From: Ricordea florida
Taxonomy: Eukaryota > Cnidaria > Anthozoa > Corallimorpharia > Ricordeidae
Assembly: GCA_949710005.1 (NCBI GenBank)
Contig: OX453278.1
Span: forward strand, 8,873,097-8,937,096
Direction of reading: 5' to 3'
Length of the DNA stretch: 64,000 bases
Shown here piece by piece: positions 18,973 through 27,499 of the stretch. The position numbers and the translations under genes are program-made. The notes below the pieces were generated by a model, which saw only the letters and a program-made list of their open reading frames with translations, was not told where the DNA came from and did no database searches. Each line of letters opens with the position of its first letter. Positions within the stretch are counted from its first letter, which is position 1.

Positions 18973-19908
18973 GGTACAAATTGAAGTTCCTCTCTAACAA
19001 ATCCTCGTTTTGGCCCTCCATCTAAATAGTACAATACTGGTTGACCCGGTTCAATTATAGTTCGAGCTAAATCATATACCTCAAGGCTCCATATGGGATC
19101 AGTAGACCTTCGTTTGTCTCCACCTTCATCTTCACCAGGAGCATACAGATGCCTGACTTCAACGTCTGGAGGTAATCTCTTCTCATCCAATCCCACAGGC
19201 CGCTTATACTCTCGAGGCTTAATACCAATTGACTCAATTTCTAAAGTTTCCTCAGGCTCTTTACCAGTGATACGAGTCGGTTCTCTATTTAGAATTTTCA
19301 TGATGGCAGGCAATCTTTTCACCCAAACTGTGGATCGGTTACCACTAACCATCTCTTGAGCGTATTGATGGCTGAATAATTTTTCACCAAGTGTACGATT
19401 GGCTCTCTCAACAAAAGCTTGAGCTCGATGATTTCCAGCTTCACTCCGCTGGATTGTAACTTGATGCTTATTCATCAAACTTGTCACATTACCCTTGAAT
19501 TCTGTGCCAGGATCAACCATTAATGTCTGTGGCCATTTCAACTTACGGGCATAAATCCTCTCAAAGGCATTGGAAACTTCACCACTATCCTTTGAAGTCA
19601 ATGCTTCAGCATCCTTATACCTGGAAGCAATATCAATCACAACTAGCGCATAGCGATATGTTTTTCCTCTTACTGTATCGTGAGGGAGGAACAACAAGTC
19701 CGCCTGATGGAATTTATTTGGCTTATCCACACTCCAATGAGGCCTGGGTATATATTTGGGGGCTGGGAGATATATTTGTCACAAGGCTTGTTTCTTCAAC
19801 CACTCTTTGGCAACTTTTTCACTGACTTTGGCCGCTTTGGCTAATTTGGGTATGGCTGAGTATCCTTTCCAATATCCATCAGTGGAGTAGTATAATTGAC
19901 TTAAAACA
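18933..19908 (-). pseudogene. Retroviral-type (rve) integrase, nonsense-mutated
   Basis: The main open part runs from 19,730 to 18,933. It contains the DDE core: the first Asp in HQADLLFL, the second in MVDPGTEF, and the Glu in AQAFVERANR about 34 residues later. A C-terminal SH3/chromo-like region follows with GQPVLYYLDGGPKRGFVREE. The frame extends upstream to about 19,908 with a helical N-terminal region (AIPKLAKAAKVSEKVAKEWL), but an in-frame TGA lies at 19,779-19,781 (minus strand). No start ATG is clear. It would catalyse integration and explains the short direct repeat TTCCC. It is convergent with polB. Confidence 0.85.
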
Positions 19909-19949
19909 TTCAAATAACTGATTTATAAACAAGAATACGAGCATTTAAA

Positions 19950-21192
19950 ATGACTGAAATACCAGAAATTATTGATCCCACTCGTGTTCCAAGGATTCGT
20001 AAAGGTTTGAAGGCGGGGGCGTCATTAAATCGTATCACGTTAAATCCCTCATCAGCAAATCCTGGTGAGACATTATTCATTGACATACCACAAGTTGAGA
20101 ATAATATGGTGATTGTGCCTGGCAGCGTTTACATCACTTTCGATATTATTGTAACAGGTCATAAGAACAACACCCTTGTTAATAACTTGGGAAGGAACCT
20201 AGTTTCACGACAAAGGGTTCTATTCGGTGGTGAAATTTATAGAGGACATTAATAGGTTTGATTTATTCAAGACTTATCACGATTTGTTTTTACAAGAGGC
20301 AGATTGTGAGAACAGATTGAGACAGGGCATATCATCTGAGAATGTGAGGAAAATTAGAACCAATGCCGGGGACAAAGCATCAATTGCAAAGGATAATCTT
20401 CTAGCTGGTATACATAAAACTAGGTACGCGATACCATTGGACCATACAATACTGAAAGATCATGGACTCTTCTATCCAAAAGCCTTATCACATCCACTAA
20501 CATTTGAAATAACTCTAGCTCCAGTTTCTGATGTAGTGGTTTACTCAAACATCGAAACACCACCTGATTACAAATTAACAAACATGGAACTGGAGTATCA
20601 GTGCATATCAAGTGATAAATTGGCCAGTAAAGCTATTACATCATATAAAAATGGAAGGGGGTTCACTTACGAGAAAATACTTCTTCACAAAAAGTTTCCA
20701 ATCTCTGAGGCTAATGACGATGTGATTAATCAGCATATTAACGTGCCTAGGAGATCCATGACTGGGATACTATGTATTTTCACGGCTCCTTATACAGCGG
20801 GTGCTAGGGACTCTAAGATGTTTGCAAATCCAAATATCATATCGGTTAATATTAATATAGATGGAGTGCCTAACAGACTTTATTTGAAAGGTATGATACC
20901 CACTGATTTATGGCAGTCCATAATTAAACGAGTTGGTATCAGTGATTCCATCAAGGAGGCTGATTTCTATACGAATAAGTTTGCTTTGTGGATTGACATG
21001 AGGACTTACCCAGATAATAATGTTCATGGAAATGGTTTGGAGATCACCACTACTCGTGATGGTGTAAATCTAGAGATTAGAAGGGAGAAGACTGGAAGTA
21101 GTAGTAGTAGGGTTCTTACCTGCTACATGTTTGTGGTCGCGGATGCAGTTATGGGCATTATGAATTATGATCTAAAAGAGATAGTATATTAG
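19950..21192 (+). pseudogene. Putative double-jelly-roll major capsid protein, frameshifted
   Basis: About 414 codons in two frames: 19,950 to about 20,236, then onward to 21,192. The frame shifts by one base near 20,236-20,241, just after LFGGEI. Sequence features are beta-rich: LNRITLNPSSANPGETLFID near the N-terminus, ARDSKMFANPNIISVNINID and LYLKGMIPTDLW in the second half, and a YNLK-like end. The family is one I associate with capsid proteins of animal polinto-like elements. Its position directly before the packaging ATPase supports this. It would form the icosahedral shell. A structure prediction could confirm the double jelly roll. Confidence 0.68.
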
Positions 21193-21204
21193 GCTATCAT
21201 ATGC

Positions 21205-21232
21205 TTTCTTCTCACCTTGTCATGAGAAGAAA
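21205..21232. terminator. Hairpin after the capsid gene
   Basis: TTTCTTCTCA and TGAGAAGAAA form a perfect 10-bp stem with an 8-nt loop, 13 nt after the capsid stop codon and 35 nt before the ATPase start. Confidence 0.6.
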
Positions 21233-21266
21233 CATTAATCTAAAGGGGTTAGTGTATTGAGTAAGG

Positions 21267-21896
21267 ATGAATGAACTCAAAGATATGATCCCCTTCAATT
21301 GCATCATTACTGGACCCACGAATTGTGGAAAGACCCAATACCTAGTGGAACAGCTTCGAGGGCATTATAAGGAAGTATTCGATTATATTGTCTTGATTTG
21401 CCCAACATATGCACATAACAAGACTTATAGAGACTTTGCAAAGGGGGATAAACGATTCTTTGTATTATCACCAGACTCGAGTGATCAGGATGAAATAAAC
21501 GAGTTGTTAACTCTTTGCTCATCATTCTTCTCAGGCGAGAATGCGCTCATAATCTTAGACGATTGCGCAGTTTCCAAAGACTTGAAAAAGAGATCTAACA
21601 AATTCATAGATTTAGCTTTCTCTGGCAGGCATATAGGGATATCAGTGTGGGTTCTCACTCAACAGCTAACATCAATATCCAAACCATTTCGAGAAAATGT
21701 AGCCTGTGTGGTTTCATTCCATAATCCATCACAAATAGCAATGAAGATGCTTTTCGAGGAATATGGTGGGGATCTTGATGCTGAAACTTGTAAAAAATAT
21801 AAGAAGCATCTCAAGAAGGAAAAGTACGCCAGACTGTGTTTCTCACTTAGACATCCATTCAAAAATTATTTAGAGATACCAGCTCTTACAGCATAA
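21267..21896 (+). CDS. A32-like (FtsK/HerA superfamily) genome-packaging ATPase
   Basis: 209 codons, intact. The Walker A motif GPTNCGKT is at residues 16-23 and the Walker B ALIILDD near residue 95, followed by a sensor-like SGRHIGISVWVLTQQ segment. Length and motifs match packaging ATPases of polintons, virophages and poxvirus A32. It would pump DNA into preformed capsids. A TCTAAAGGGG motif, similar to the element A promoter motif, lies about 20 nt upstream. The next gene starts 3 nt after its stop codon, so the two may be co-expressed. Confidence 0.9.
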   Translation: MNELKDMIPFNCIITGPTNCGKTQYLVEQLRGHYKEVFDYIVLICPTYAHNKTYRDFAKGDKRFFVLSPDSSDQDEINELLTLCSSFFSGENALIILDDCAVSKDLKKRSNKFIDLAFSGRHIGISVWVLTQQLTSISKPFRENVACVVSFHNPSQIAMKMLFEEYGGDLDAETCKKYKKHLKKEKYARLCFSLRHPFKNYLEIPALTA

Positions 21897-21898
21897 AC

Positions 21899-22396
21899 AT
21901 GGCAATTCCTGAAGATATCTTGAACGGCGAAACCACTATGGGCAATGACCAACCAATCACCACTGATGATGATTTGGAATTGAAAAGAGAATCACTTTCA
22001 ATATTAGCATGTTTAGGCTCCACTAAGGAGTACACTGGAGTTGACATGGATTTGAAAGATACACATAAATTATCAGAGAAAGATGTTGAAAAATACTACA
22101 AAAGGTATCAGGTTGTGTCTGGAAAGAAGATAGCTGATGGATTAGTAGATCCCTCTTTACAACTAATAGCTTACTTGGTTGCTAAGTTTGTTAATATAGA
22201 TGATATAGAAGCTCTAGTAAATGACTGGAAGAATGATCAATTAATTAGAAAAGAGATATCAGAATTGTCTGGATTACTAGTACTAAGGGGTGGTAGACTT
22301 ACTGCATTACTAACAGGAGTTATTCACATTGCTAAGCATTTCAAAATTATAGAACATAATGCTATAGATAATGTTGGAGTTGATACTGTTAATTGA
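21899..22396 (+). CDS. Hypothetical viral protein (165 aa)
   Basis: An intact 165-codon ORF starting 3 nt after the ATPase. The N-terminal 60 residues are acidic and polar. A lysine/tyrosine-rich middle (EKDVEKYYKRYQVVSGKKIA) is followed by moderately hydrophobic helices (LQLIAYLVAKFVNI, LLVLRGGRLTALLTGVIHIA). No family is recognised and no relative is visible in the part of element A present here. Tight linkage with the ATPase could mean a packaging or assembly role, but this is only inference from position. Confidence 0.65.
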   Translation: MAIPEDILNGETTMGNDQPITTDDDLELKRESLSILACLGSTKEYTGVDMDLKDTHKLSEKDVEKYYKRYQVVSGKKIADGLVDPSLQLIAYLVAKFVNIDDIEALVNDWKNDQLIRKEISELSGLLVLRGGRLTALLTGVIHIAKHFKIIEHNAIDNVGVDTVN

Positions 22397-22431
22397 GTTT
22401 GGAAAAAATTGAAAATTGAACAAGATAGCAC

Positions 22432-23355
22432 ATGGAATCTGTATACACTCTCAAAGCAAACAAAATGGCGAAATCTAATTCAGTGACAAATCGTTTTGTA
22501 CCAATTGAAGAGACTGATTTTAATTGGGACTCTCTTATTATAGAGAATCCTGTGAATAGCGGGAAGAAATCTTATTCAAAGGTTCTTATAGTTGAAAACG
22601 GGACTAAAAAGAATCTTTCATTCCAGCTGGCAAATCAGAATATATTAGGACTGTTTTATAATTATAAATATAAAACTGAAAAGGGGAAGGTTGAAAACAT
22701 CGATGGTATTCAATTGAATTATCAATTGACATCATTTACAACGATTGATGAGCCAACTGAGTATGAAAAAGAAACTATGAATAGGATTAATTCAATTATG
22801 CGTAAAGTAGGTGATGCTGTTCAAGAGTTTTATAGTAATGAAGATACTAAGAAAAATATGCCTGACATAAGTCAAAGTAAATATAAATTAAATGTATTGA
22901 AAACAGAGCCAATGGACTTGATAAAACCACCATACTCATATCCAAAATCTAATGGAAAATATAAAAGGCCACTATTCATGTATATTAACTTTACGACCAG
23001 TGGATCAGGTTTAGATTTAGTATCACACACATCATTTATGGGTCGTAAAAGAAATGAGACTTTTCATGACTACATATATACTAAAGGAGCTAATACTAAG
23101 TCATGCGCACACATTTCATTAAGATTAGATAATATATGTTTTGGCCCACAGGGTGCAACTGATTTCATTGCTTCTTTGAATTTTATAGTTAAATCAATTA
23201 GATTAACCAAACCTAAGATCGAAATATTACCAAACCTACCATTAGAAGATGAGGAAAGCGATTTCAAAGGTCTTGCTTTTGAAGATGATGAAGATGATTC
23301 AGAGGGTGAGGTAGAAGTATTTGTAGAAGATACTGTTGAAAATATAATACATTGA
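22432..23355 (+). CDS. Hypothetical protein with acidic C-terminal tail, possible ssDNA-binding type
   Basis: 307 codons from the ATG at 22,432; a second ATG at 22,465 is an alternative start. The body is beta-rich and basic, and the last 45 residues are strongly acidic (EDDEDDSEGEVEVFVED). The segment SCAHISLRLDNICFGPQGA resembles, in my memory, the late part of uncharacterised proteins of large DNA viruses suspected to bind single-stranded DNA. An acidic tail is also typical of such proteins. This is a weak assignment. It is followed by a hairpin at 23,384. No counterpart is visible in element A. Confidence 0.55.
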   Translation: MESVYTLKANKMAKSNSVTNRFVPIEETDFNWDSLIIENPVNSGKKSYSKVLIVENGTKKNLSFQLANQNILGLFYNYKYKTEKGKVENIDGIQLNYQLTSFTTIDEPTEYEKETMNRINSIMRKVGDAVQEFYSNEDTKKNMPDISQSKYKLNVLKTEPMDLIKPPYSYPKSNGKYKRPLFMYINFTTSGSGLDLVSHTSFMGRKRNETFHDYIYTKGANTKSCAHISLRLDNICFGPQGATDFIASLNFIVKSIRLTKPKIEILPNLPLEDEESDFKGLAFEDDEDDSEGEVEVFVEDTVENIIH

Positions 23356-23383
23356 GCTAATTAAATATATATAAAAATGTTTA

Positions 23384-23412
23384 GTTTCCTAATATGAATC
23401 TTATTAGGAGAC
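23384..23412. terminator. Hairpin after gene 22,432-23,355
   Basis: GTTTCCTAATA and TATTAGGAGAC pair with one mismatch over 11 bp. An ACTTAAAGGTT motif directly follows and may belong to the next promoter. Confidence 0.55.
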
Positions 23413-23441
23413 TTAAAGGTTAGAATAGATTAACTTATAAA

Positions 23442-23842
23442 ATGTCTGAAGAAAATACTGAGCAAATTACTAAAGAACCTGAAGTTAAAACAAAAGTTAA
23501 AGACCCTAAAAGGGTAAAGGCTGGTAAGGCGATACAAGCCAAAATTAAAGAAATGAGGCTATGGCTTTTTATAAGCGAGCGCAGGAGAAAGAGGAGGCCA
23601 AGTCAAACAAAAAAGATGAAAGTAGGGTTAATGAATGGCTACCTAGTCTATCATTCCATAATGTGCTAACACTTGGATCCATTGGACTCGCTGCCTATGC
23701 CATATTCACAAATTATAGGGATAGAATACCTTACTTGCATGTACCAGTTCACAATTTCAATCCCCCTCCAACCAAAATAATGGATAATAGTGCAAAACAG
23801 CCACCCAAAGAAGAAAATAATTTAAAAGATGAGTGGATGTAA
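23442..23842 (+). pseudogene. Small single-pass membrane protein, frameshifted
   Basis: The N-terminal part from 23,442 is charged (VKDPKRVKAGKAIQAKIKEM). The continuation lies in another frame from about 23,555 to 23,842, with a basic stretch, LPSLSFHNVLTLGSIGLAAY (a membrane span) and a proline-rich tail. Two overlapping frames with complementary halves indicate one gene with a frameshift near 23,550-23,560. I recall similar small DPxRVxAGK proteins in cnidarian polinton-like elements, but the function is unknown. Confidence 0.6.
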
Positions 23843-23848
23843 TCCAAA

Positions 23849-24070
23849 ATGTCTGACAACAAGCTCGTAAAAACAGTTACTGACTCTGCAGTGCTCATTG
23901 GGCTGGCTGCCGCTGTGGGTTATGTTGGAAAAAAGGCTCTCAGAGAATCATTCATTGGAGATCCATCATCAAGTATAATGAATTATGGTAAATGGGTAGC
24001 TGTATTGAGTTCAAGCATGTACCTCAAAAACTATTTAGAGGATCAGAAAATATTACCAGAAAGTGTTTGA
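23849..24070 (+). CDS. Small membrane protein (73 aa)
   Basis: 73 codons with one clear hydrophobic span (AVLIGLAAAVGYVGKKAL) and a second weaker one (GKWVAVLSSSMYLKNYL). It starts 7 nt after the preceding gene and ends 2 nt before the next start. It belongs to a run of five short genes with membrane segments, plausibly virion membrane or capsid-accessory proteins. No family is recognised. Confidence 0.6.
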   Translation: MSDNKLVKTVTDSAVLIGLAAAVGYVGKKALRESFIGDPSSSIMNYGKWVAVLSSSMYLKNYLEDQKILPESV

Positions 24071-24071
24071 A

Positions 24072-24398
24072 ATGGAAGAATTGAATATCCCTGAGAATAA
24101 ATTCAAAATAGCTTTACTTTATCATATCGAAAAATCTTTTCTAGATGAAAAATTATCCAAAGAGATAAAAAAGCATCCTGAATTCGGTCATTTTATTGAA
24201 GTACCTTCCATGGATAAAATGGTTAAATGGTATTATGAATACTACCCAAATCGTTACTCTGATTATGAGCCACAATTGAAAGATTTCATAACTGAAGATA
24301 ATAAACACAAATTCTACATAATCAAGGTTTTCACAACCACTGTATTACTGGCTATCACATCATACATGATATCAAAATTGTTTAAGAGAGACAAATGA
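24072..24398 (+). CDS. Small protein with C-terminal membrane anchor (108 aa)
   Basis: 108 codons from the ATG at 24,072, preferred over the in-frame GTG at 24,063 that overlaps the previous stop. A soluble N-terminal 80 residues rich in Lys, Glu and Tyr is followed by VFTTTVLLAITSYMISKLF and a basic end, a tail-anchored topology. No family is recognised. It lies in the compact membrane-protein block, 11 nt before the next gene. Confidence 0.6.
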   Translation: MEELNIPENKFKIALLYHIEKSFLDEKLSKEIKKHPEFGHFIEVPSMDKMVKWYYEYYPNRYSDYEPQLKDFITEDNKHKFYIIKVFTTTVLLAITSYMISKLFKRDK

Positions 24399-24409
24399 TT
24401 AGTGTATAA

Positions 24410-24814
24410 ATGGCGAGTATAGCGATCATGCTTGGAGGAGCAAACCTCAATGCAACAGCCTTCATTGGTGGAAATTATATAGCAAAAGCCCTTAGCGGTT
24501 CATCTTCAGCTGATCTCAAACTTGAAAGGGAGAGGCATGACAAAGCAATGGAGAAATACCAAAAAGATTACGCTGTGTATCAAGAGAAACGATTGGCATA
24601 TATTGACTTCATGAATAGGAGGAAGGGTTATGATAACCAGGCCTCTGAAAATATATCAAAGACAGATGAAGCGCTGAAATTGTACAATCAAATGGGTAAT
24701 CCACCAAAATTCTCTGACTACTATAGACCTAATTCAGATCAAAAAATAGGGGAAATGGCCTATGTTTCTGGTGGGATGTTAGCATTAGGATACATTACAA
24801 GCAAGTGGTTATAA
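24410..24814 (+). CDS. Virion/membrane protein, homolog of the partial gene at 3-326
   Basis: 134 codons. An N-terminal hydrophobic, glycine/alanine-rich segment (about residues 3-30) is followed by a charged helix (ERERHDKAMEKYQKDYAVYQ), a conserved PPKFSDYYRPNSDQKIGEMA stretch and a C-terminal hydrophobic segment. It is the complete version of the gene cut by the left window edge in element A. Conservation between two otherwise diverged elements argues for an important structural role; the specific function is unknown. Confidence 0.72.
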   Translation: MASIAIMLGGANLNATAFIGGNYIAKALSGSSSADLKLERERHDKAMEKYQKDYAVYQEKRLAYIDFMNRRKGYDNQASENISKTDEALKLYNQMGNPPKFSDYYRPNSDQKIGEMAYVSGGMLALGYITSKWL

Positions 24815-24840
24815 CGGAAGATAAAGTAACAGATAATACA

Positions 24841-25059
24841 ATGACTCCAAATGAATATATTCGTATGGTGGGTTTAAGAGCCACACAACTCAAATTTGGT
24901 AAGAAACCAGTTATAAAATGTAAAGTAGCCTTTGATCCCATAGAAATTGCTAAGAGTGAAATCAAACAGCGTGTTTTACCAATGGTCATAGTTAGAAAGA
25001 TCCCAGGTTCACATGATGAGATATGGAGCATCAAAGATATGAATATACGAGACTTTTGA
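24841..25059 (+). CDS. RPB6/RpoK/omega-like RNA polymerase subunit
   Basis: 72 codons from the ATG at 24,841; an in-frame GTG at 24,805 overlaps the previous gene and is less likely. The protein follows the core of eukaryotic RPB6 and archaeal RpoK: TPNEYIRMVGLRATQL, a proline-containing link, DPIEIAKSEIKQRVLPM, then IVRKIPG and EIWSIKDM. RPB6 clamps the largest subunit during assembly of RNA polymerases. Large nucleocytoplasmic viruses encode their own copy, but I do not know it as a standard polinton gene. No other RNA polymerase subunit is visible in the element, so it may interact with the host enzyme. This is inference. Confidence 0.82.
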   Translation: MTPNEYIRMVGLRATQLKFGKKPVIKCKVAFDPIEIAKSEIKQRVLPMVIVRKIPGSHDEIWSIKDMNIRDF

Positions 25060-25094
25060 AATCAATTTAGAAGTTCCCATATTTAGCATCAAAT

Positions 25095-26033
25095 ATGGCA
25101 ACTGCTGATCCTGAGTTAGACCCAACTAAACTAAATGAACCTGGGGCTGGTGGTGATGATGGGGATGAAACGCTTTATCTTAGCCCAATCACAAAGACAT
25201 CAACCACTTATGAAGATCCTGATGATGAAGAAGAAACATCATTTGGTGGTGATGAAACCAGGCCCTTAATAGAGAGGGAGAGTGACCAAGATAAAGCTTG
25301 GTATAGAATCAAAAGCGTATTCCCCAAATTTAATATTGCAAAGGCTAAATTCATAGCTACCATGGATGAATGGGGGAGGGTAATTGTACGATTGAAAAGG
25401 TCTAATGCTAAACCATATGTATTCTTCAAATCTGATGGTGATGTAAATGATGAATTTATGAACCTGAAGGGTATAAGAGACAATCTTGGCCCAGCCTCAG
25501 CTGAAGTTTTGGAAGCTAATGATGGTGAAATTGCTAAGAAAAAGGGAATACTCACTAAAATGAAGGAGAGACTAAGATTCCATAGAGATAAACCACTGAA
25601 AACCCCAGAGGAAAGTAGTCAAATAGAAACTCTCGAGAGAGAAATTGGTGAACAAGAACAAGAGATAGCTAACCTAGAGGAGGAGAATGAGCAAATCCAG
25701 GAACGAATGTCATTGCGAGAGCGTGTAAAGGCCATCTTCAAGAAATATGGATTCACAGTCTTTGCCGTTATGAGTGCAGTTGGAGTGGTAATTGGTGTTA
25801 TAGTCTCCAATCTCTCCAAAGGTCTCTCGAAATTGGGTAAAGGCGTTGGTGATGGACTAAAGACAATTGGTAAGAAACTAGGCGAGTTATTACCTGGAAT
25901 GGTGGGCGCCATTGTAAGCTTCTTATTCAAAACTGCTGGTGAGATCATTTCATTCTTGGGTAAGAACGCTTGGCTGTTAATAGTGGCAGTTGTACTTTAC
26001 TTCATAGAGGAATTAAAGAAAAAGCATAAGTGA
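25095..26033 (+). CDS. Conserved virion membrane protein (312 aa)
   Basis: The element B relative of the gene at 1,417-2,403. It has an acidic N-terminus (LDPTKLNEPGAGGDD), a basic middle, KPLKTPEE, a coiled-coil-like stretch with QIETLEREIGEQEQEIANLE, and a C-terminal third with VFAVMSAVGVVIGVIVSNLS, a Gly/Lys amphipathic stretch (GKGVGDGLKTIGKKLGELL) and NAWLLIVAVVLYFI. The two long hydrophobic segments and basic end suggest a membrane-embedded or membrane-active virion protein. The C-terminal third is the best-conserved part between A and B. Intact; the next gene starts 6 nt after its stop. Confidence 0.75.
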   Translation: MATADPELDPTKLNEPGAGGDDGDETLYLSPITKTSTTYEDPDDEEETSFGGDETRPLIERESDQDKAWYRIKSVFPKFNIAKAKFIATMDEWGRVIVRLKRSNAKPYVFFKSDGDVNDEFMNLKGIRDNLGPASAEVLEANDGEIAKKKGILTKMKERLRFHRDKPLKTPEESSQIETLEREIGEQEQEIANLEEENEQIQERMSLRERVKAIFKKYGFTVFAVMSAVGVVIGVIVSNLSKGLSKLGKGVGDGLKTIGKKLGELLPGMVGAIVSFLFKTAGEIISFLGKNAWLLIVAVVLYFIEELKKKHK

Positions 26034-26039
26034 ATTTAA

Positions 26040-26216
26040 ATGAAGAGTTATTGTGTCAAAGAGAGAAAACAAATTGGATGTGTGCCTGGCAGTGAAACCT
26101 TCACCAAAACATCCAAGGGTAGGCCCATGATGAAGTGCAAATGTGCCAGCTGTGGAATCACCAAGACTCAATTCCTCTCAGAGGCTAAATATAGAAATTT
26201 AAAGGAGAGCGAGTAA
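26040..26216 (+). CDS. DUF5679-like small zinc-ribbon protein (58 aa)
   Basis: 58 codons. A Cys near the N-terminus (SYCVKERK), then KTSKGRPMMKCKCASCGITKTQ, whose GRP...C..CG arrangement resembles the DUF5679 zinc-ribbon family that I know from large DNA viruses and some phages. One of the usual cysteines of the first knuckle may be missing (CVKER where CxxC is expected), and a further Cys at GCVPG may substitute. The stop precedes the next gene by 9 nt. Too short to be certain, but the coding frame fits tightly between neighbours. Confidence 0.6.
   Translation: MKSYCVKERKQIGCVPGSETFTKTSKGRPMMKCKCASCGITKTQFLSEAKYRNLKESE
26197..26206 (+). promoter_or_regulatory. ATTTAAAGGA motif upstream of gene 26,226
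   Basis: A one-base variant of the element A motif, 19 nt before the start codon and inside the 3' end of the preceding small gene. Similar TTAAAGG sequences precede 21,267 and 23,442, and TTAAGG precedes 15,096. Confidence 0.4.
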
Positions 26217-26225
26217 TAATCCAAA

Positions 26226-26858
26226 ATGTTGAGCGTTACAATGTACGAGTCTGAAACTAGGGTGTACTTGGATCCTCCTCTGGAAAAGGTTCGTGAGATA
26301 CAGCTCCTGGATTGTAGGATACCTAAACGATTTGTGAATTTCAAAGAGCGCCAGGGCTTGCTCAAGGAGGATAATCGCCCCTTATTAATAATCCAACCTG
26401 GTACATACTCTCTGCGTGATATACAAGCAATCTTTCTCAATGATACTGATAATTCCAAACTATCAATCATTGAGACTGATACTGTTGACTATCTTTACTC
26501 CAACAAGAACTGCAACATTAAACTTACGAGAGGGCTACAAATCGGTCTTGGTGTACCTGAAATCATAACTCCTGGCAAATTATACCCCATAAATCTCCAG
26601 ATCAAGGAGCCCCTGAGACTTATGTGCAGTCTAGTGGATAATTTCTCATCCTATACGAATAAAGTTCAATCAGTGAGCCCTGTGGATATCTATCCCTCAT
26701 ATCTACTTGCTAACATACCCTCACAGGATTATCCAGTCATACCGGCACAGAAATCAAATAGTCCCATAAATCACTTCGATCTGAGCATACTCGACAGTGA
26801 ATGGAAAAAGTTGGATCTTAAGGGTTCTCCCATTACTGTCACCTTAAGTTTCAAATAA
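26226..26858 (+). CDS. Putative minor capsid (penton-like) protein
   Basis: 210 codons, intact, aligned end to end with the element A protein at 5,020. Conserved blocks are YLDPPLEKVREIQLLDCRI, IIQPGTYSLRDIQAIFLNDT, GLGVPEIITPGKLYPINLQI and NHFDLSILDSEWKKLDLKGS. Size, beta-rich texture and context fit a single-jelly-roll penton, the vertex protein that partners a double-jelly-roll capsid. No direct signature proves it. It lies before the coiled-coil gene in B but after the 522-codon gene in A, so the order of virion genes is not fixed. Confidence 0.6.
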   Translation: MLSVTMYESETRVYLDPPLEKVREIQLLDCRIPKRFVNFKERQGLLKEDNRPLLIIQPGTYSLRDIQAIFLNDTDNSKLSIIETDTVDYLYSNKNCNIKLTRGLQIGLGVPEIITPGKLYPINLQIKEPLRLMCSLVDNFSSYTNKVQSVSPVDIYPSYLLANIPSQDYPVIPAQKSNSPINHFDLSILDSEWKKLDLKGSPITVTLSFK

Positions 26859-26890
26859 CATTTTAAAAGGAAGTTATAGTCGTAACAAAT

Positions 26891-27499
26891 ATGGATGAGT
26901 ATAACAGAATCTATCCCGAGTTGCCTCCAACGGCTCCACCTCCAACCCCCACTGATGGGCCCTCATTCAGACTTCAGCAGTGTACTGACATTTTGAAAAC
27001 GCTTAAGTCTGAATTGAATCATTATGAGACTGTACTCAAAAAGTACAACCGTTCCAAAGGCGCGCTCATAAATGCAAGCTCAACCTGTGGTATACTATCT
27101 TGTATTTTAGCGGCTGGTGGACTGGGCACCTCTTTGAGTGGAGTGGGAATTGTGGCAGCTATACCCTTAGGGGTGACTAGTGGAATACTTGTTTGCACAT
27201 CCATAGCGTGTGAACAAATCTCCAAGAGTCTTGACAAGAAAGCTATCAAGCACCAAAGTACCATTACACTGGCTAAATCAAAAATAAACACCATTGAAGA
27301 CTTGGTTTCCAAAGCGCTTAATGATAATAAGATCTCTGATGAAGAGTTCTCCTTGATAATTGAAGAACTCAAGAAGTTTGAAAAGCTTAAGGCTGAAATA
27401 CGACTTAAAGCTCAAAAAAATCTGAATGGAGAAGACCCTATGGTATTGAGACAGAGGGTACGAAAAGAGATACTCAAAGAACTCAAAGGAGGGCCATAA
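26891..27499 (+). CDS. Conserved virion protein with coiled coils and hydrophobic centre (202 aa)
   Basis: The relative of 2,443-3,102. It has a proline-rich N-terminus, a helix with DILKTLKSELNHYETVLKKY, a Gly/Ala/Ser-rich hydrophobic stretch of about 50 residues, and a long helical tail with SKINTIEDLVSKALNDNKIS and DEEFSLIIEELKKFEKL. It is intact, starts 32 nt after the penton-like gene and is followed by the large virion gene. The helix-membrane-helix design hints at a membrane remodelling or lytic minor capsid component; this is inference from topology only. Confidence 0.7.
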   Translation: MDEYNRIYPELPPTAPPPTPTDGPSFRLQQCTDILKTLKSELNHYETVLKKYNRSKGALINASSTCGILSCILAAGGLGTSLSGVGIVAAIPLGVTSGILVCTSIACEQISKSLDKKAIKHQSTITLAKSKINTIEDLVSKALNDNKISDEEFSLIIEELKKFEKLKAEIRLKAQKNLNGEDPMVLRQRVRKEILKELKGGP

